From: JAIQFL01 sp035501495
GTDB lineage: Bacteria; Acidobacteriota; Terriglobia; Bryobacterales; Bryobacteraceae
Assembly (NCBI GenBank): GCA_035501495.1
Contig: DATJWB010000120.1
Location: 1 to 64,000 of the forward strand
Reading direction: 5' to 3'
DNA: 64,000 bases
How positions within the stretch are numbered: the first letter of the stretch is position 1; the number at the start of each line of letters is the position of its first letter. A program made the position numbers and the translations under genes. The notes beneath the pieces were generated by a model that had not been told where the DNA came from, made no database searches, and saw only the letters and a program-made list of their open reading frames with translations. This document shows, piece after piece, positions 1 to 9,100 of the stretch.

Positions 1-2
1 TC

Positions 3-131
3 TCCCCGGTGGACTGGGTGTCTTTTGCTGCGGCGATCATTTGCGTCACGTTGGTGACGCTGATTGCGATGTTTGTCCCGGCCCGCCGCGCCACCTGTGT
101 GGATCCGATTCTTGCGTTGCGCTCAGAGTAG
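3..131 (+). CDS. C-terminal end of an ABC transporter permease (FtsX/MacB type), partial
   Basis: The first 42 codons are the tail of a membrane protein whose gene begins before the window. The visible part has a hydrophobic segment (FAAAIICVTLVTLIAMFVPA) followed by PARRATCVDPILALRSE and a TAG stop. A last transmembrane helix followed by a PARRA-x-x-DP-x-x-ALR tail is the hallmark of FtsX-fold permeases of the MacB class. In acidobacteria these are mostly the duplicated orphan permeases (ADOP). The substrate cannot be told from this fragment. The assignment to the fold is firm because the tail motif is so characteristic; the subfamily is inference. Confidence 0.8.
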   Translation, partial: SPVDWVSFAAAIICVTLVTLIAMFVPARRATCVDPILALRSE

Positions 132-331
132 GCGCCGCACAGCTCCTCGAGAGTCAAGACATTCAGGCGTAAGGCAGAGACGGCCAAGTGGACGAAAACG
201 CCCTATGCGCGGATGTGGTCCGGCGATTCACGAGAGAATTTTGAAATACTCTGCGGTCGTCGCACGATTGGTCTGAAAGACTTTTGTACCGATTTTGTAT
301 CGATTCATTGCTTTTGAGGCTTTTGACGACT

Positions 332-557
332 TCAGTGACTTTTTAGAATCAATAACTTGCGAGCATTGAAAATCTTGTCAAGTTCGTGGTTCAATTCCGG
401 ACGATGACCCATCTGGAAGGGCTTGATGCGAAACTTGCCCCTCGCCGGACGCGATTCTGCCGCCAGCAGCCCGGTGCGCAGCAGTTCGTTTAGAGTCTCC
501 TTGAATTGCTCAGGATGCTTTCACGATAGCATCGAGCGCGTCACTAGGCTGCTCCAT
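332..557 (-). pseudogene. Frameshifted VapB-like antitoxin remnant
   Basis: Read on the minus strand, an ATG at 557 gives MEQPSDALDAIVKAS and then a stop. One frame over, the reading continues as PEQFKETLNELLRTGLL and then FRIKPFQMGHRPELNHELDKIF, ending at a TGA at 332-334. The FKETLNELLRxGL helix and the F-x-(I/V)-KPF-x-MG-x-RP-x-LN tail are typical of VapB-type antitoxins that partner PIN-domain toxins. The two pieces join only through a frameshift near codon 15, the usual N-terminal DNA-binding strand is missing, and no PIN toxin gene follows. I read it as a dead fragment. The rest of the 132-543 gap holds nothing I can identify. Confidence 0.45.
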
Positions 558-2943
558 GCTTCACATTCACTACGCCCGGGACAGAAGGCTCCAGTGATCG
601 GAGTACCCGATCCAGCTCCGGCTCCTGTACAGGCTTCGCCAGCACGAAGCGCTCGTCGTCTTCGAAGTCCGCGCACAACTCGGGGTCGTAGCCGTCGGAG
701 AGCAATACGAATGCGTCAACCCGCGACTGCATCCGCTCGGACAACTCCACCCAGTTCAGCCCGGGTGCGTGTACGGAGCAAAAAGCCGCGTCGAAGCGGA
801 TCCGCTGCGCCATGTCCAGGCCTACGTCGGAGTTGTTGACCGGAACCACGCGGAAGCCCCGCGTGGACAACAGAGCCAGGATCTGGCGCTGCGCGGCGTC
901 GTCGGGCTCGATCACCAAAGCGGTCATGCGGCGCGAAAACACGTGCGGCTGTCCGTTGGCGGCTGCCAGCGCGGTTCCGTGCCGGTCTTTCGAGATCACC
1001 GGCAGCTCGACCTCGAAGCGCGGGTCTGCGTTGTTCTTCTCGATCAGCCGCACCTCGCCTCCGTGGCCTCCGATGACGCTGCGGGTGACGCCCAATACGG
1101 CGGCCGTCTCTTCGGGCTTCCGCGTCTCGGCGGGCGACGTGAAGGCTATCTCCACCAGCAGGCGTTTCGCCAGCACGCTGGTCCGGATGGTGATGACTTT
1201 CTGCGGAACCTGCGCCAGGGATTGCTCGGCATGCACAAAGAGATTCAGGAAGACTTGCTCCAACTGACCTTGCGACCCAAGTACGAACACGGCGTCGCGG
1301 GTAGTCAGGTCGCGCACCCGGATGCCCGAGGCTTTCCAGTCTCCCTCGCGGAACTCAATCAGGCTGCGCAGCAGCCCGGTGATGGATACCGGCCGCGCCT
1401 CCCCCTGTTCGGCGGCGGCGAACGACACCAGCCGCGCGACGATGGCGGCGGCTTTCTTGGCTTCCGCCGCGATGGCGGCCACCTCACGCTCCACTACGCT
1501 GTTCCGCGTCCTGTCGACGGCCCGCACCGCCAATTCCCAAATCGAAGCCAGGGGGGTCTGCAGTTCGTTCACCACGCCCGAAATCAGCCGCCCCACCGCG
1601 GCCAGTTTTTCCGTGCGGAAGAGTTGCTCCTGCACCGATCGCTGGTCCAGCAGCCGGATCGCCACGCCGATCTGATTGCCCAGGTGCTGGGCCAACTCCT
1701 GCTCGCCGGCTGAAAAATCCCGGACCCGGTTGTCCTGGTCCAGTTCGAGCACACCAATTACCTCGCCCTGCGCGAACATGGGCACAAAAAGCAGCGAACG
1801 AGGCGGGGTTTCGCGGTCGTTGGCCGCCATGGGGAATGGACTGCGATCAATATCCGGGATCACCAGTAGGGTTCGATAGTGAAAACACGCCACCGCTCCG
1901 GCCTGCTTACCTCCGGGCGGTGAGGACAAGGAGATGGACGCCTGCTCGACTGAGTCCTCCGCAATCTCGTCGAGCGTCTTGGCTGTGCGGTTGTAGGTGT
2001 AAAGATGAACCCGCGAAACCCCCATGATGGCAGGCAGCGATGTGGCAATCGATTTGAGGATGGACTGCGGCGATGGGGCGCCCAGGATCTGCTCGCCCAG
2101 TTCGTAAGTCCTTCGCAGGGTCTCCCGCTGATTGCGCAGGCGCCGCTCCCGGCTCCACAGGAAGAAGCCTATGAGCAGCATGACGCCCAGCGCCACAGCC
2201 AGGGCTACCGATGGCGGACCCTGCTCTTTCCGTACCGCCTGCCCCGAACGATTCACCAGCAACTGGTAATACCGGTTAAATGGCGGAACGGAGCAATATT
2301 GATACGCGATTCCGGTGATCTGAACCAAGTCGCCCTTGGCAAATCCGGCGAACCTGGGCGATTGGTCCGGCGGGCGCGGCAAGAAGATCCGGTATAGACC
2401 TGAGCCCGTGCCTTCAATGTCGAGATAGGCCCCGTTTCCGGTATCGCCCACTACTGCTACACGAAGCTCCGAACTGCGTACCAGCCGGCCCAGATATTTG
2501 TTGCTCTGCAAGTCCTCAACGGATAGTTCCGGGGGTACTGGGGCAGGTTTTTCCCCCATTTTCGCGATCTTGTCTGGGACAACCACCGCCATTCCCGCGA
2601 ATGCCTGGATGGTTCCCTCCACCCGGACTTCGTCCCCCGAGGAGAAGCTGTCCAGCCGGGTATCGCGGTCCGCGACCCGTACCACCGCCCCGAAACCGCC
2701 GGCTTCCATGGTCAGTAGGGTGTACGTCGGAAAGTGGAAGGGAGGAGCGTTTACAACCGCGCTAAAGCTTGCTTTCTGTTGGAGATGCAGGGGAGCAAAG
2801 GCAGCTCCGGGATCGCGCACGTTGACATCCCGGATGCCCAGCGGGGACTGCGCCGACAGCCGCAGGCACACTACACCGGCAAACAGCGCCAGCCGCAAAC
2901 GGCCAGCGCGGCTCACCCACTTTCGCCTTGGGCTGCCAACCAC
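544..2943 (-). CDS. Degenerate hybrid sensor histidine kinase with GAF and receiver domains
   Basis: 799 residues: an N-terminal signal/anchor (about 14-32), an extracytoplasmic OB-like sensor region (60-235), a transmembrane helix (245-263), a GAF domain (about 285-435), a HisKA-like dimerisation helix pair (443-510), an HATPase-like domain (525-650) and a receiver domain (673-787). The architecture is that of a membrane hybrid kinase, but the key residues are gone. The phosphoacceptor histidine of the H-box is Asn459 (SGVVNELQTPL where SGVAHELNNPL is usual). The N-box reads NLFVHAEQ, and no DxGxG box is visible. The receiver aspartate is Ser723 (AFCSVHAPG), although Lys770 is kept. The frame is intact over 2.4 kb, so it is probably expressed. 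It likely senses or scaffolds rather than transferring phosphate. Its first 31 bases overlap the end of the upstream HAD gene. Confidence 0.85.
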   Translation of the reverse strand: MVGSPRRKWVSRAGRLRLALFAGVVCLRLSAQSPLGIRDVNVRDPGAAFAPLHLQQKASFSAVVNAPPFHFPTYTLLTMEAGGFGAVVRVADRDTRLDSFSSGDEVRVEGTIQAFAGMAVVVPDKIAKMGEKPAPVPPELSVEDLQSNKYLGRLVRSSELRVAVVGDTGNGAYLDIEGTGSGLYRIFLPRPPDQSPRFAGFAKGDLVQITGIAYQYCSVPPFNRYYQLLVNRSGQAVRKEQGPPSVALAVALGVMLLIGFFLWSRERRLRNQRETLRRTYELGEQILGAPSPQSILKSIATSLPAIMGVSRVHLYTYNRTAKTLDEIAEDSVEQASISLSSPPGGKQAGAVACFHYRTLLVIPDIDRSPFPMAANDRETPPRSLLFVPMFAQGEVIGVLELDQDNRVRDFSAGEQELAQHLGNQIGVAIRLLDQRSVQEQLFRTEKLAAVGRLISGVVNELQTPLASIWELAVRAVDRTRNSVVEREVAAIAAEAKKAAAIVARLVSFAAAEQGEARPVSITGLLRSLIEFREGDWKASGIRVRDLTTRDAVFVLGSQGQLEQVFLNLFVHAEQSLAQVPQKVITIRTSVLAKRLLVEIAFTSPAETRKPEETAAVLGVTRSVIGGHGGEVRLIEKNNADPRFEVELPVISKDRHGTALAAANGQPHVFSRRMTALVIEPDDAAQRQILALLSTRGFRVVPVNNSDVGLDMAQRIRFDAAFCSVHAPGLNWVELSERMQSRVDAFVLLSDGYDPELCADFEDDERFVLAKPVQEPELDRVLRSLEPSVPGVVNVKHGAA

Positions 2944-3605
2944 GGAATCAGCTCCCTGCTCAGAAAATTATCGATGGTAAAGCTCGCTCCTGGCAAGTAC
3001 CCATGAGTAGTACTGACTAGTACTATCCTCATCCCGGCGGCCTGAGCCGCCTCAACCCCGGATTCCGAATCCTCAAAAACGATGCAATCGGCCGGATCGG
3101 CGCCCAGGAGGTCGGCCGCCCGCAGATAAATCTCGGGGTGCGGCTTCGGATGGCGCACCTGCTGCCCGTTCACGATCGCCTGGAAGAAAGCCCGAAGGCC
3201 CGCCCGATCCAGCAGAAAATCGACGTTCTCCGGCTCGCCGTTCGAAGCCAGGGCCTTGGGAGCCTCCCGGTACCGGTCCAAAAACTCGCGCACCCCCGGA
3301 ACGAGGATCTCGTCGATCCGGTCTGCGACCATCTCCCGGTAGAGTCGCTCCTTGGCCGCGCCGCGGGAAGTTACTTCCTCCGCATCGAGGCCGTCCCCAA
3401 AAAAATCCCGGACTATCTGATCGTTGCGCCGGCCGTACATTCGCCGCTGCATCTCCTCGGTAGTCTCCAACCCGAACTGCCGGTTGAAGCGTTCCCATGC
3501 CTGACGATGCACCGGGTTCGAATCCACAATCACTCCGTCCATATCGAAGATCAGACAAAGGCCGGGCGCCAGAGTCCCTTTCTCCAATGGTAACTTATCG
3601 GACAA
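2913..3605 (-). CDS. HAD-superfamily hydrolase, beta-phosphoglucomutase/phosphatase type
   Basis: A 230-residue cytoplasmic protein with the full haloacid dehalogenase motif set. Motif I is LIFDMDGVIVDSNP (nucleophile and acid/base Asp), motif II is ALASNG, the motif III lysine is in RHPKPHPEIY, and motif IV is CIVFEDSESGVEAA. A helical cap follows motif I, as in subfamily IA phosphatases and beta-phosphoglucomutases. The substrate is likely a small sugar phosphate but cannot be read from sequence. The start is probably the TTG at 3605, directly after the cutA stop; a TTG a few codons further in is also possible. It sits between cutA and the degenerate kinase on one strand and overlaps the kinase start, so the three may be co-transcribed. 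Confidence 0.85.
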   Translation of the reverse strand: MSDKLPLEKGTLAPGLCLIFDMDGVIVDSNPVHRQAWERFNRQFGLETTEEMQRRMYGRRNDQIVRDFFGDGLDAEEVTSRGAAKERLYREMVADRIDEILVPGVREFLDRYREAPKALASNGEPENVDFLLDRAGLRAFFQAIVNGQQVRHPKPHPEIYLRAADLLGADPADCIVFEDSESGVEAAQAAGMRIVLVSTTHGYLPGASFTIDNFLSRELIPWLAAQGESG

Positions 3606-3941
3606 TTATCCGCCTTCCGCGGGACCACAGAGACTATTCTCCAGCCAACTCATGTAGTTTGCCGCACCCTCTACGACCGGAATTGCCAGGAGTTCGGGTA
3701 CTTCGTAGGAATGCGCCCCCTCCACGCAGGTCCGCACCGAATCGAACAGATCCCGGCGAGACTTGATCAGGAGCAGAAACTCCTCGGCACACTCGATCGC
3801 CCCCTTCCAATGATAGAAACTCCGTGTCCGCGGAATGATGCTGACACAAGCCGCCAGTCGCGAATCCACTAGGAGCCGAGCCAGTCTTTCGGCCTCTTCT
3901 TCCGAGGGGCAGGTGTTCAGGATTACAATCTTGTCAGTCAT
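3606..3941 (-). CDS. cutA: CutA1-family divalent cation tolerance protein
   Basis: About 111 residues from the ATG at 3941 (a GTG four codons earlier, at 3953, is possible). It shows the CutA1 signature: KIVILNTCPSEEEAERLARLL, then LAACVSIIPRTRSFYHWKG, ECAEEFLLLIKS and the HSYEVPELLAIPV segment. CutA1 proteins are small trimeric ferredoxin-like proteins linked to copper and other divalent metal tolerance, although their exact role is unsettled. Length and motifs match the family throughout. It is divergent from the ftsB-like gene with about 40 bases between the two starts, and it is followed immediately by the HAD gene (the TAA is adjacent to the next start). Confidence 0.93.
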   Translation of the reverse strand: MTDKIVILNTCPSEEEAERLARLLVDSRLAACVSIIPRTRSFYHWKGAIECAEEFLLLIKSRRDLFDSVRTCVEGAHSYEVPELLAIPVVEGAANYMSWLENSLCGPAEGG

Positions 3942-3981
3942 TCGAAAAAACACTCGATCGATTCAGGAAAGCAATGTTACC

Positions 3982-4302
3982 ATGATCTTCCGGGTTCCCG
4001 TTTGCATGAAAGTATCCGTCGGACGGCTGGTGTATCTGTTTGCCTTTCTCTCGGTGGCGAGCTACGCCTATGTGACCCTGCGCGGTCCCAAGGGTGTCCA
4101 TGCTCTCATGGACAAGCAGGCCCAGATCCATCTGATGGAAAAGCGGAATGCCGATCTGGCCAGACAGATCGAGCAGTTGCGGGAGCGCAACAATCGCATC
4201 ACCGACAACCCGTCTGAACAGGAACGGATCATCCGCGAACAATTGAAGCTCGTGCGGCCGGGTGAGAAGGTCTTTATCACCGGCCCGCCCGAGAAGCCGT
4301 AA
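3982..4302 (+). CDS. FtsB/DivIC-family septum formation initiator
   Basis: 106 residues from the ATG at 3982; an in-frame ATG at 4006 would give a protein eight codons shorter. One N-terminal transmembrane helix (VGRLVYLFAFLSVASYAYV) is followed by a polar coiled coil rich in Glu, Gln and Arg (MEKRNADLARQIEQLRERNN) and a short conserved tail (EQERIIREQLKLVRPGEKVF). This is the layout of FtsB/DivIC, the bitopic divisome protein that bridges FtsL and FtsQ and helps activate septal peptidoglycan synthesis. The REQLxLVxPGE motif is diagnostic. It is convergent with the M28 peptidase gene, with 13 bases between the stops. Confidence 0.85.
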   Translation: MIFRVPVCMKVSVGRLVYLFAFLSVASYAYVTLRGPKGVHALMDKQAQIHLMEKRNADLARQIEQLRERNNRITDNPSEQERIIREQLKLVRPGEKVFITGPPEKP

Positions 4303-4315
4303 GCCTCAACCCCTG

Positions 4316-5962
4316 CTACCTGGACGCAGCAAAGCGCCGGAAAAAACTGTCCGGATACCACTGCGGCCGCCCGGAATCGTCGGCCACCCGCTCCACCAGC
4401 TTGAGAATCACCCGGTCGAAAAGCGCCGCGGCGGCGGTATCGACCGGTTGGCTCAGATCGTCCGATGGCCTGTGATAGCGCGTCTGCACCCAGTCCTTGC
4501 GGATCTTCTCCTCGGGCGATCCCGCCGCATAGCCGAATTTGAACGCCAGCGCGGGCACACCCCGGCGGATAAAGCTGTACTGATCGCTGCGAATGAAGCG
4601 GTTCTGCTCCGGTTCGTTGTCCGCCTGCACCTCGACCCCCAGTTCCTTCGCCGCGGCACGCACCGAGTCGCCCAGGGTCGATTCCCCAAGGCCCTGCACC
4701 TCCAGGTACTTCAACGGGTACAACGGCAGAAACATGTCGAGATTGATATCCGCGATGATCTCCTCCGCCGCCACGGTGGGATGCGCCGAGTAGTAGCGCG
4801 ACCCCAGTTCGCCCTTCTCTTCCGCGGTCACTGCCAGGAAAATCAGCGACCGCTTGGGCTTCGCGCCCGAAGCCTTCAGTAAGCGCGCCACCTCCAGCAC
4901 CGTGGCCACTCCCGAAGCGTCGTCCATCGCGCCGTTATAGATGCTATCGCCGTTCACCGGCCGCCCCACCCCCAGGTGGTCGAGGTGCGCGGAGAGCACC
5001 ACGTATTCGTTCTTCAGTTTGCGATCGGAACCGGGCAGCATGCCGACTACGTTGGGCGCCTCCAGAGTGTCCCGCTTGACGGCCGTCTTCGCCTGCAGCA
5101 CGCCATCCAGGGCGAACTTGGGAAGCGGCTGGTTCTCGCGCGCGAGTTTCTGAATCTCCTCGAAGGAGTGGCCGCTTCCGGCGAAGAATTTCTCCGCACC
5201 GCGCGGGTTGATGGTGATGGAGATCGCCTGCCCCTCGGTCTCTTGCAGCGCGGGATCCGCTAGTCCGAACGAGGGCTGGGCCGGTCCACGGCCGCCGCGT
5301 CCCCCGCCCGCACCCGCGGGGCCTCCGGCCGCCGGATCTCCCGCTCCCCCGCCGCGAGGTCCACCGGCCGCGGTGCGCGGGTTGGCGATCGTTGCGATTC
5401 CGATGGCGCCCGCCCTGTGCAGCATACTCCAGCGTTCCACGCCCGAAGAGTAGTGAGACTTCAGCGGTCCCGGAGCGTCCGCCGGCCCAGGGGCGTTCAC
5501 ATAGACGGCGATCTTGCCGTGCAGGTCGAGGCCGGCAAGATCGTCATACTTCGCCTCGGGAATCACCATGCCGTACCCCACGAAGACCATCGGCGCTTCG
5601 AGGGTAGCGGCCGGGTCGCCGCGCGGGCTGATGGTGGCTTCCGCCCCCAGAGCCAATGGCTCGGTTTTCCCGTCGCGGACCAGGGCGAGGCTGCACTCTT
5701 CCTCCACCAGCAGGCGCGTCTCGAACTTAACGGGCTGCAGATATCCCGCGGTGCCCGCCGGCTTCAGGCCGGATCGCTCGAATTCGGCTGACACATATTC
5801 CACCGCCTTGCGAAACCCTTCCGTGCCGACGTTGCGGCCCTCCAGTTTGTCGTCGGCAAGATATTGGATGTGAGCCCACCAGAGCTTCCCTTCGGCGGCG
5901 TAGTCCACCACCGCCGCAAACAAAGACGCGGCTGCCAGAACCAGGAGCACTGATTTTTTCAT
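4316..5962 (-). CDS. Exported M28-family zinc aminopeptidase with PA domain
   Basis: 548 residues with a signal peptide (MKKSVLLVLAAASLFAAVV) and a cleavage site near residue 18. A protease-associated (PA) domain occupies roughly 85-270, and the M28 catalytic domain follows. The expected di-zinc ligands are visible: His in LSAHLDHLG, the bridging Asp in NGAMDDASGV, the catalytic Glu pair in VTAEEKGELGS, Asp in ADINLDMF, and the last His in TRYHRPSDD. It should remove N-terminal amino acids from peptides outside the cytoplasm. A low-complexity Gly/Pro/Ala insert (about 200-228) interrupts the PA domain; such inserts recur in this genome, also in the BNR protein at 25-29 kb. Confidence 0.92.
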   Translation of the reverse strand: MKKSVLLVLAAASLFAAVVDYAAEGKLWWAHIQYLADDKLEGRNVGTEGFRKAVEYVSAEFERSGLKPAGTAGYLQPVKFETRLLVEEECSLALVRDGKTEPLALGAEATISPRGDPAATLEAPMVFVGYGMVIPEAKYDDLAGLDLHGKIAVYVNAPGPADAPGPLKSHYSSGVERWSMLHRAGAIGIATIANPRTAAGGPRGGGAGDPAAGGPAGAGGGRGGRGPAQPSFGLADPALQETEGQAISITINPRGAEKFFAGSGHSFEEIQKLARENQPLPKFALDGVLQAKTAVKRDTLEAPNVVGMLPGSDRKLKNEYVVLSAHLDHLGVGRPVNGDSIYNGAMDDASGVATVLEVARLLKASGAKPKRSLIFLAVTAEEKGELGSRYYSAHPTVAAEEIIADINLDMFLPLYPLKYLEVQGLGESTLGDSVRAAAKELGVEVQADNEPEQNRFIRSDQYSFIRRGVPALAFKFGYAAGSPEEKIRKDWVQTRYHRPSDDLSQPVDTAAAALFDRVILKLVERVADDSGRPQWYPDSFFRRFAASR

Positions 5963-6000
5963 AATCGGACCGATTTAATAGGAATAGCACGTGCCAGGAC

Positions 6001-6059
6001 GTGGCGCAGGCTCTCCTGCCTTGGCTCTCCTGTCTGCGCCCCGGCTCATCGGGGCGCTT
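6001..6059 (+). repeat. REP-like double-hairpin repeat, copy A
   Basis: Starts GTGGCGCAGG and ends at GGGGCGC. Two stems are visible: GCAGG-CTCT-CCTGC, and GCGCCCCG-GCTCAT-CGGGGCGC (6036-6043 with 6050-6057). It lies in the gap between the divergent M28 peptidase and helicase genes. It matches the elements at 10319, 14209, 18797, 43539 and 60429, but its second stem has a different, still fully paired sequence. Confidence 0.8.
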
Positions 6060-6123
6060 GTCGGGGCCCCACAGCCCTTGCCACTGCCCGAGTGCCGGCC
6101 TACACCATGCCAAAATAGAAATA

Positions 6124-9100
6124 GTGCAGCCTGCCCCTGAAGTTCAACCGCTGTCTCATTTTGACCCCCTCGTCGCCGACTGGTTTTCCGCCCGCTTCCC
6201 CACCGTCACCGAGCCGCAATCTTTGGGCTGGCCTCAAATCCGCGATGGGTACGACGTCCTGATCTCCGCTCCCACGGGGTCCGGCAAAACGTTGGCGGCC
6301 TTTCTGCTGGCAATCGACGCGCTGGTCCGGCGCGCTCGCTTGGGGCCCTTGCCGGATCAGACCGAGGTCGTCTACGTCTCGCCGCTAAAGGCTTTGAGCA
6401 ACGATGTCCACAAGAATCTGGAAGTGCCGCTCGCTGAAATCCGCGCCCTCGCCGCCGCCCGCGGTATCGCTCTCGCTCCGATTCGCGCCGCTCTGCGCAC
6501 CGGCGACACGACCCAGTGGGAGCGGCAGCAGATGGTCAAAGAGCGGCCTCATATCCTGGTCACCACTCCCGAGTCGCTCTACATCCTGCTGACAGCTGCC
6601 AGACCCCGCGAGATGCTGACCGGCGTCCGCACCCTGATCGTGGATGAGATCCACGCCGTGGCAGACGATAAGCGCGGCTCGCACCTGGCCCTCACGCTGG
6701 CGCGGCTCGATCTCCTGGTGGAGCAGCATGGCGGTCCGAAACCGCAGCGCATCGGGCTCTCGGCGACCGTGAAGCCTGTCGAGGACGTCGCGGCCTTCCT
6801 CAGCCCTGACGCCCGGATCGTGAACGTGGGACATCGCCGCGCCCTGGACGTGGCGGTCGAGGTGCCCCGCGACGAGCTCGGTCCGGTGGCAAGCAACGAG
6901 ATGTGGGGTGAGATCTACGATCGCGCCGCCGAACTCATCCGGGAGAATCGCACCACCCTGGTCTTCGTGAACACGCGCCGGCTGGCCGAGCGGGTGGCCC
7001 ACCACCTGGCGTTACGTCTCGGGGAGAACGCCGTGCTGCCGCACCACGGCAGCCTGTCGAGGGCCCTGCGCCTGGAATCGGAGCGGCGTCTCAAGAACGG
7101 CGAGCTGCAAGCGGTGGTGGCGACGGCTTCGCTTGAATTGGGAATCGACATCGGCACGGTGGACCTGGTGTGCCAGATCGGCTCGCCGCGCTCGATTGCC
7201 GTGGCCCTGCAGCGCATCGGGCGCGCCGGCCACTGGGTGGGCGCCCTGCCGAAGGGGCGTATCTTCGCCACCACGCGCGATGAGCTCGTCGAAGCCGCGG
7301 CCCTGGTGCGGGCCATCCGCAAAGGCGAACTCGACCGCCTTGAGATTCCCCGCAACGCGCTCGACATTCTGGCACAGCAGATGGTCGCGGTGTGCGCCTC
7401 CGAGGAGTTCGCGGTGGACGACCTGTTCGCCCTTGTGCGCCGCGCCGGGCCCTATCGCACGCTGGAACGGAAGCAGTTCGACACGGTGCTGGCGATGCTC
7501 TCCGACGGGATTGCGACCGCCCGCGGCCGGAGCGGCGCCTACCTGCACCACGATGCCGTGAACCGCCGCGTGAAGGGCCGCCGCAATGCGCGGCTCACTG
7601 CCATCACATCGGGCGGCGCCATCCCCGATACCGCGCAGTACCTGGTGGTGGCCGAGCCGGAAGGCACCACCGTCGGAACGCTGGACGAGGACTTCGCCGT
7701 CGAAAGTATGGCCGGCGACGTCTTCCTGCTGGGCACTACTTCCTGGCGCATTCGCCGCATCGAATCCGGCCGCGTGCGCGTGGAGGATGCGCACGGCGCG
7801 GCGCCCTCGATCCCGTTCTGGAACGGCGAAGCCCCCGGCAGGACCCTGGAACTCTCGCAGGAGATGGCAAGCCTGCGCGAAGAGATCGGCAGGATAGCCG
7901 CCATCCCGCCGGTCGTGGATTTTCTAAAGCGGGAATGCGGCCTCGACCAGCGCGGCGCCGAACAGGCCGCGGAGTACGTTCTGGCGGGCCGGGCTGCCCT
8001 GGGCGTCATGCCGGCCGTGAATACTGTGGTGGCCGAGCGTTTCTTCGACGAGGGCGGCGGGATGCAACTCGTCCTGCACGCGCCCTTCGGCTCGCGCATC
8101 AACCGGGCCTGGGGACTCGCCCTCCGCAAGCGCTTCTGCCGCTCCTTCAACTTCGAACTGCAGGCGGCCGCAACCGATAACGGCATCGTCATCTCGCTGG
8201 GCGAACAGCATTCCTTCCCGCTCGAAATCGTCTTCGAATTCCTGCGCGTGGCGACCGTGCAGGAGGTGCTCACCCAGGCACTGCTGCCCGCCCCCATGTT
8301 CACCGCCCGCTGGCGCTGGAACGCGTCGCGAGCCCTGGCGATCCCGCGGTATCAGGGCGGGCGCAAGGTTCCGCCGCCGGTACAACGCATGCGGGCCGAC
8401 GACCTGATGGCCGCCGTGTTTCCCGACCAGGCCGCGTGCCCCGAAAACCTCACCGGCGAGATCCGCATTCCAGACCATCCGCTGGTGACAGAGACCATCG
8501 ACAACTGCCTTTACGAGGCCATGGACCTGAACGGCCTGAAGACTGTTCTGGAGGGTATCCACGGGGGCGCGATCCGCACCGTGGCCATCGATACACCCGA
8601 GCCGTCGCCGTTCTCGCACGAAATCCTGAACGCTAATCCATACGCCTATCTGGACGACGCTCCGCTCGAGGAGCGCCGCGCCCGCGCCGTCCAGATGCGC
8701 CGCACCCTGCCGTCGGACTATGCCGAGGGCGCCAGTGCATTGGACCCCGAAGCCATCGCGACCGTGGCCTCCGAGGCCTGGCCGCCCATGCGCGACGCCG
8801 ACGAACTCCACGAAGCGTTGTGCGATCTGAGCCTGCTTCCTGTGCCCGTGGATCAACTGGCCGAATTGGGTCTCCATTTCGCCGCGCTCACGGCGGCTCG
8901 CCGCGCCACCGCTCTCGCCACAGACGATCGCATCTTCTGGGTTCCAGCCGAGCGCCTTGCACAGGTTCGTAGCGTCTTCCCCAAAGCTTCTATCGACCCG
9001 GATATCGCGGCCCCCGCCGGCGCCCGCGCGGTCCCCGACACTCCCGAGAAAGCCGCTGCCGAAATCCTGCGGGGCTGGTTCGAGTGCTCCGGCCCGCTGC

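Noticed and set aside
385..403. GTGGTTCAATTCC, tRNA T-arm-like
   Set aside because: The stem does not pair. The stretch lies in the decayed antitoxin gene, which explains it better.
3003..3024. TAGTACT direct/inverted repeats near the HAD gene end
   Set aside because: They fall inside coding sequence and are explained by the codons; AGTACT is itself a palindrome, so the symmetry is trivial.
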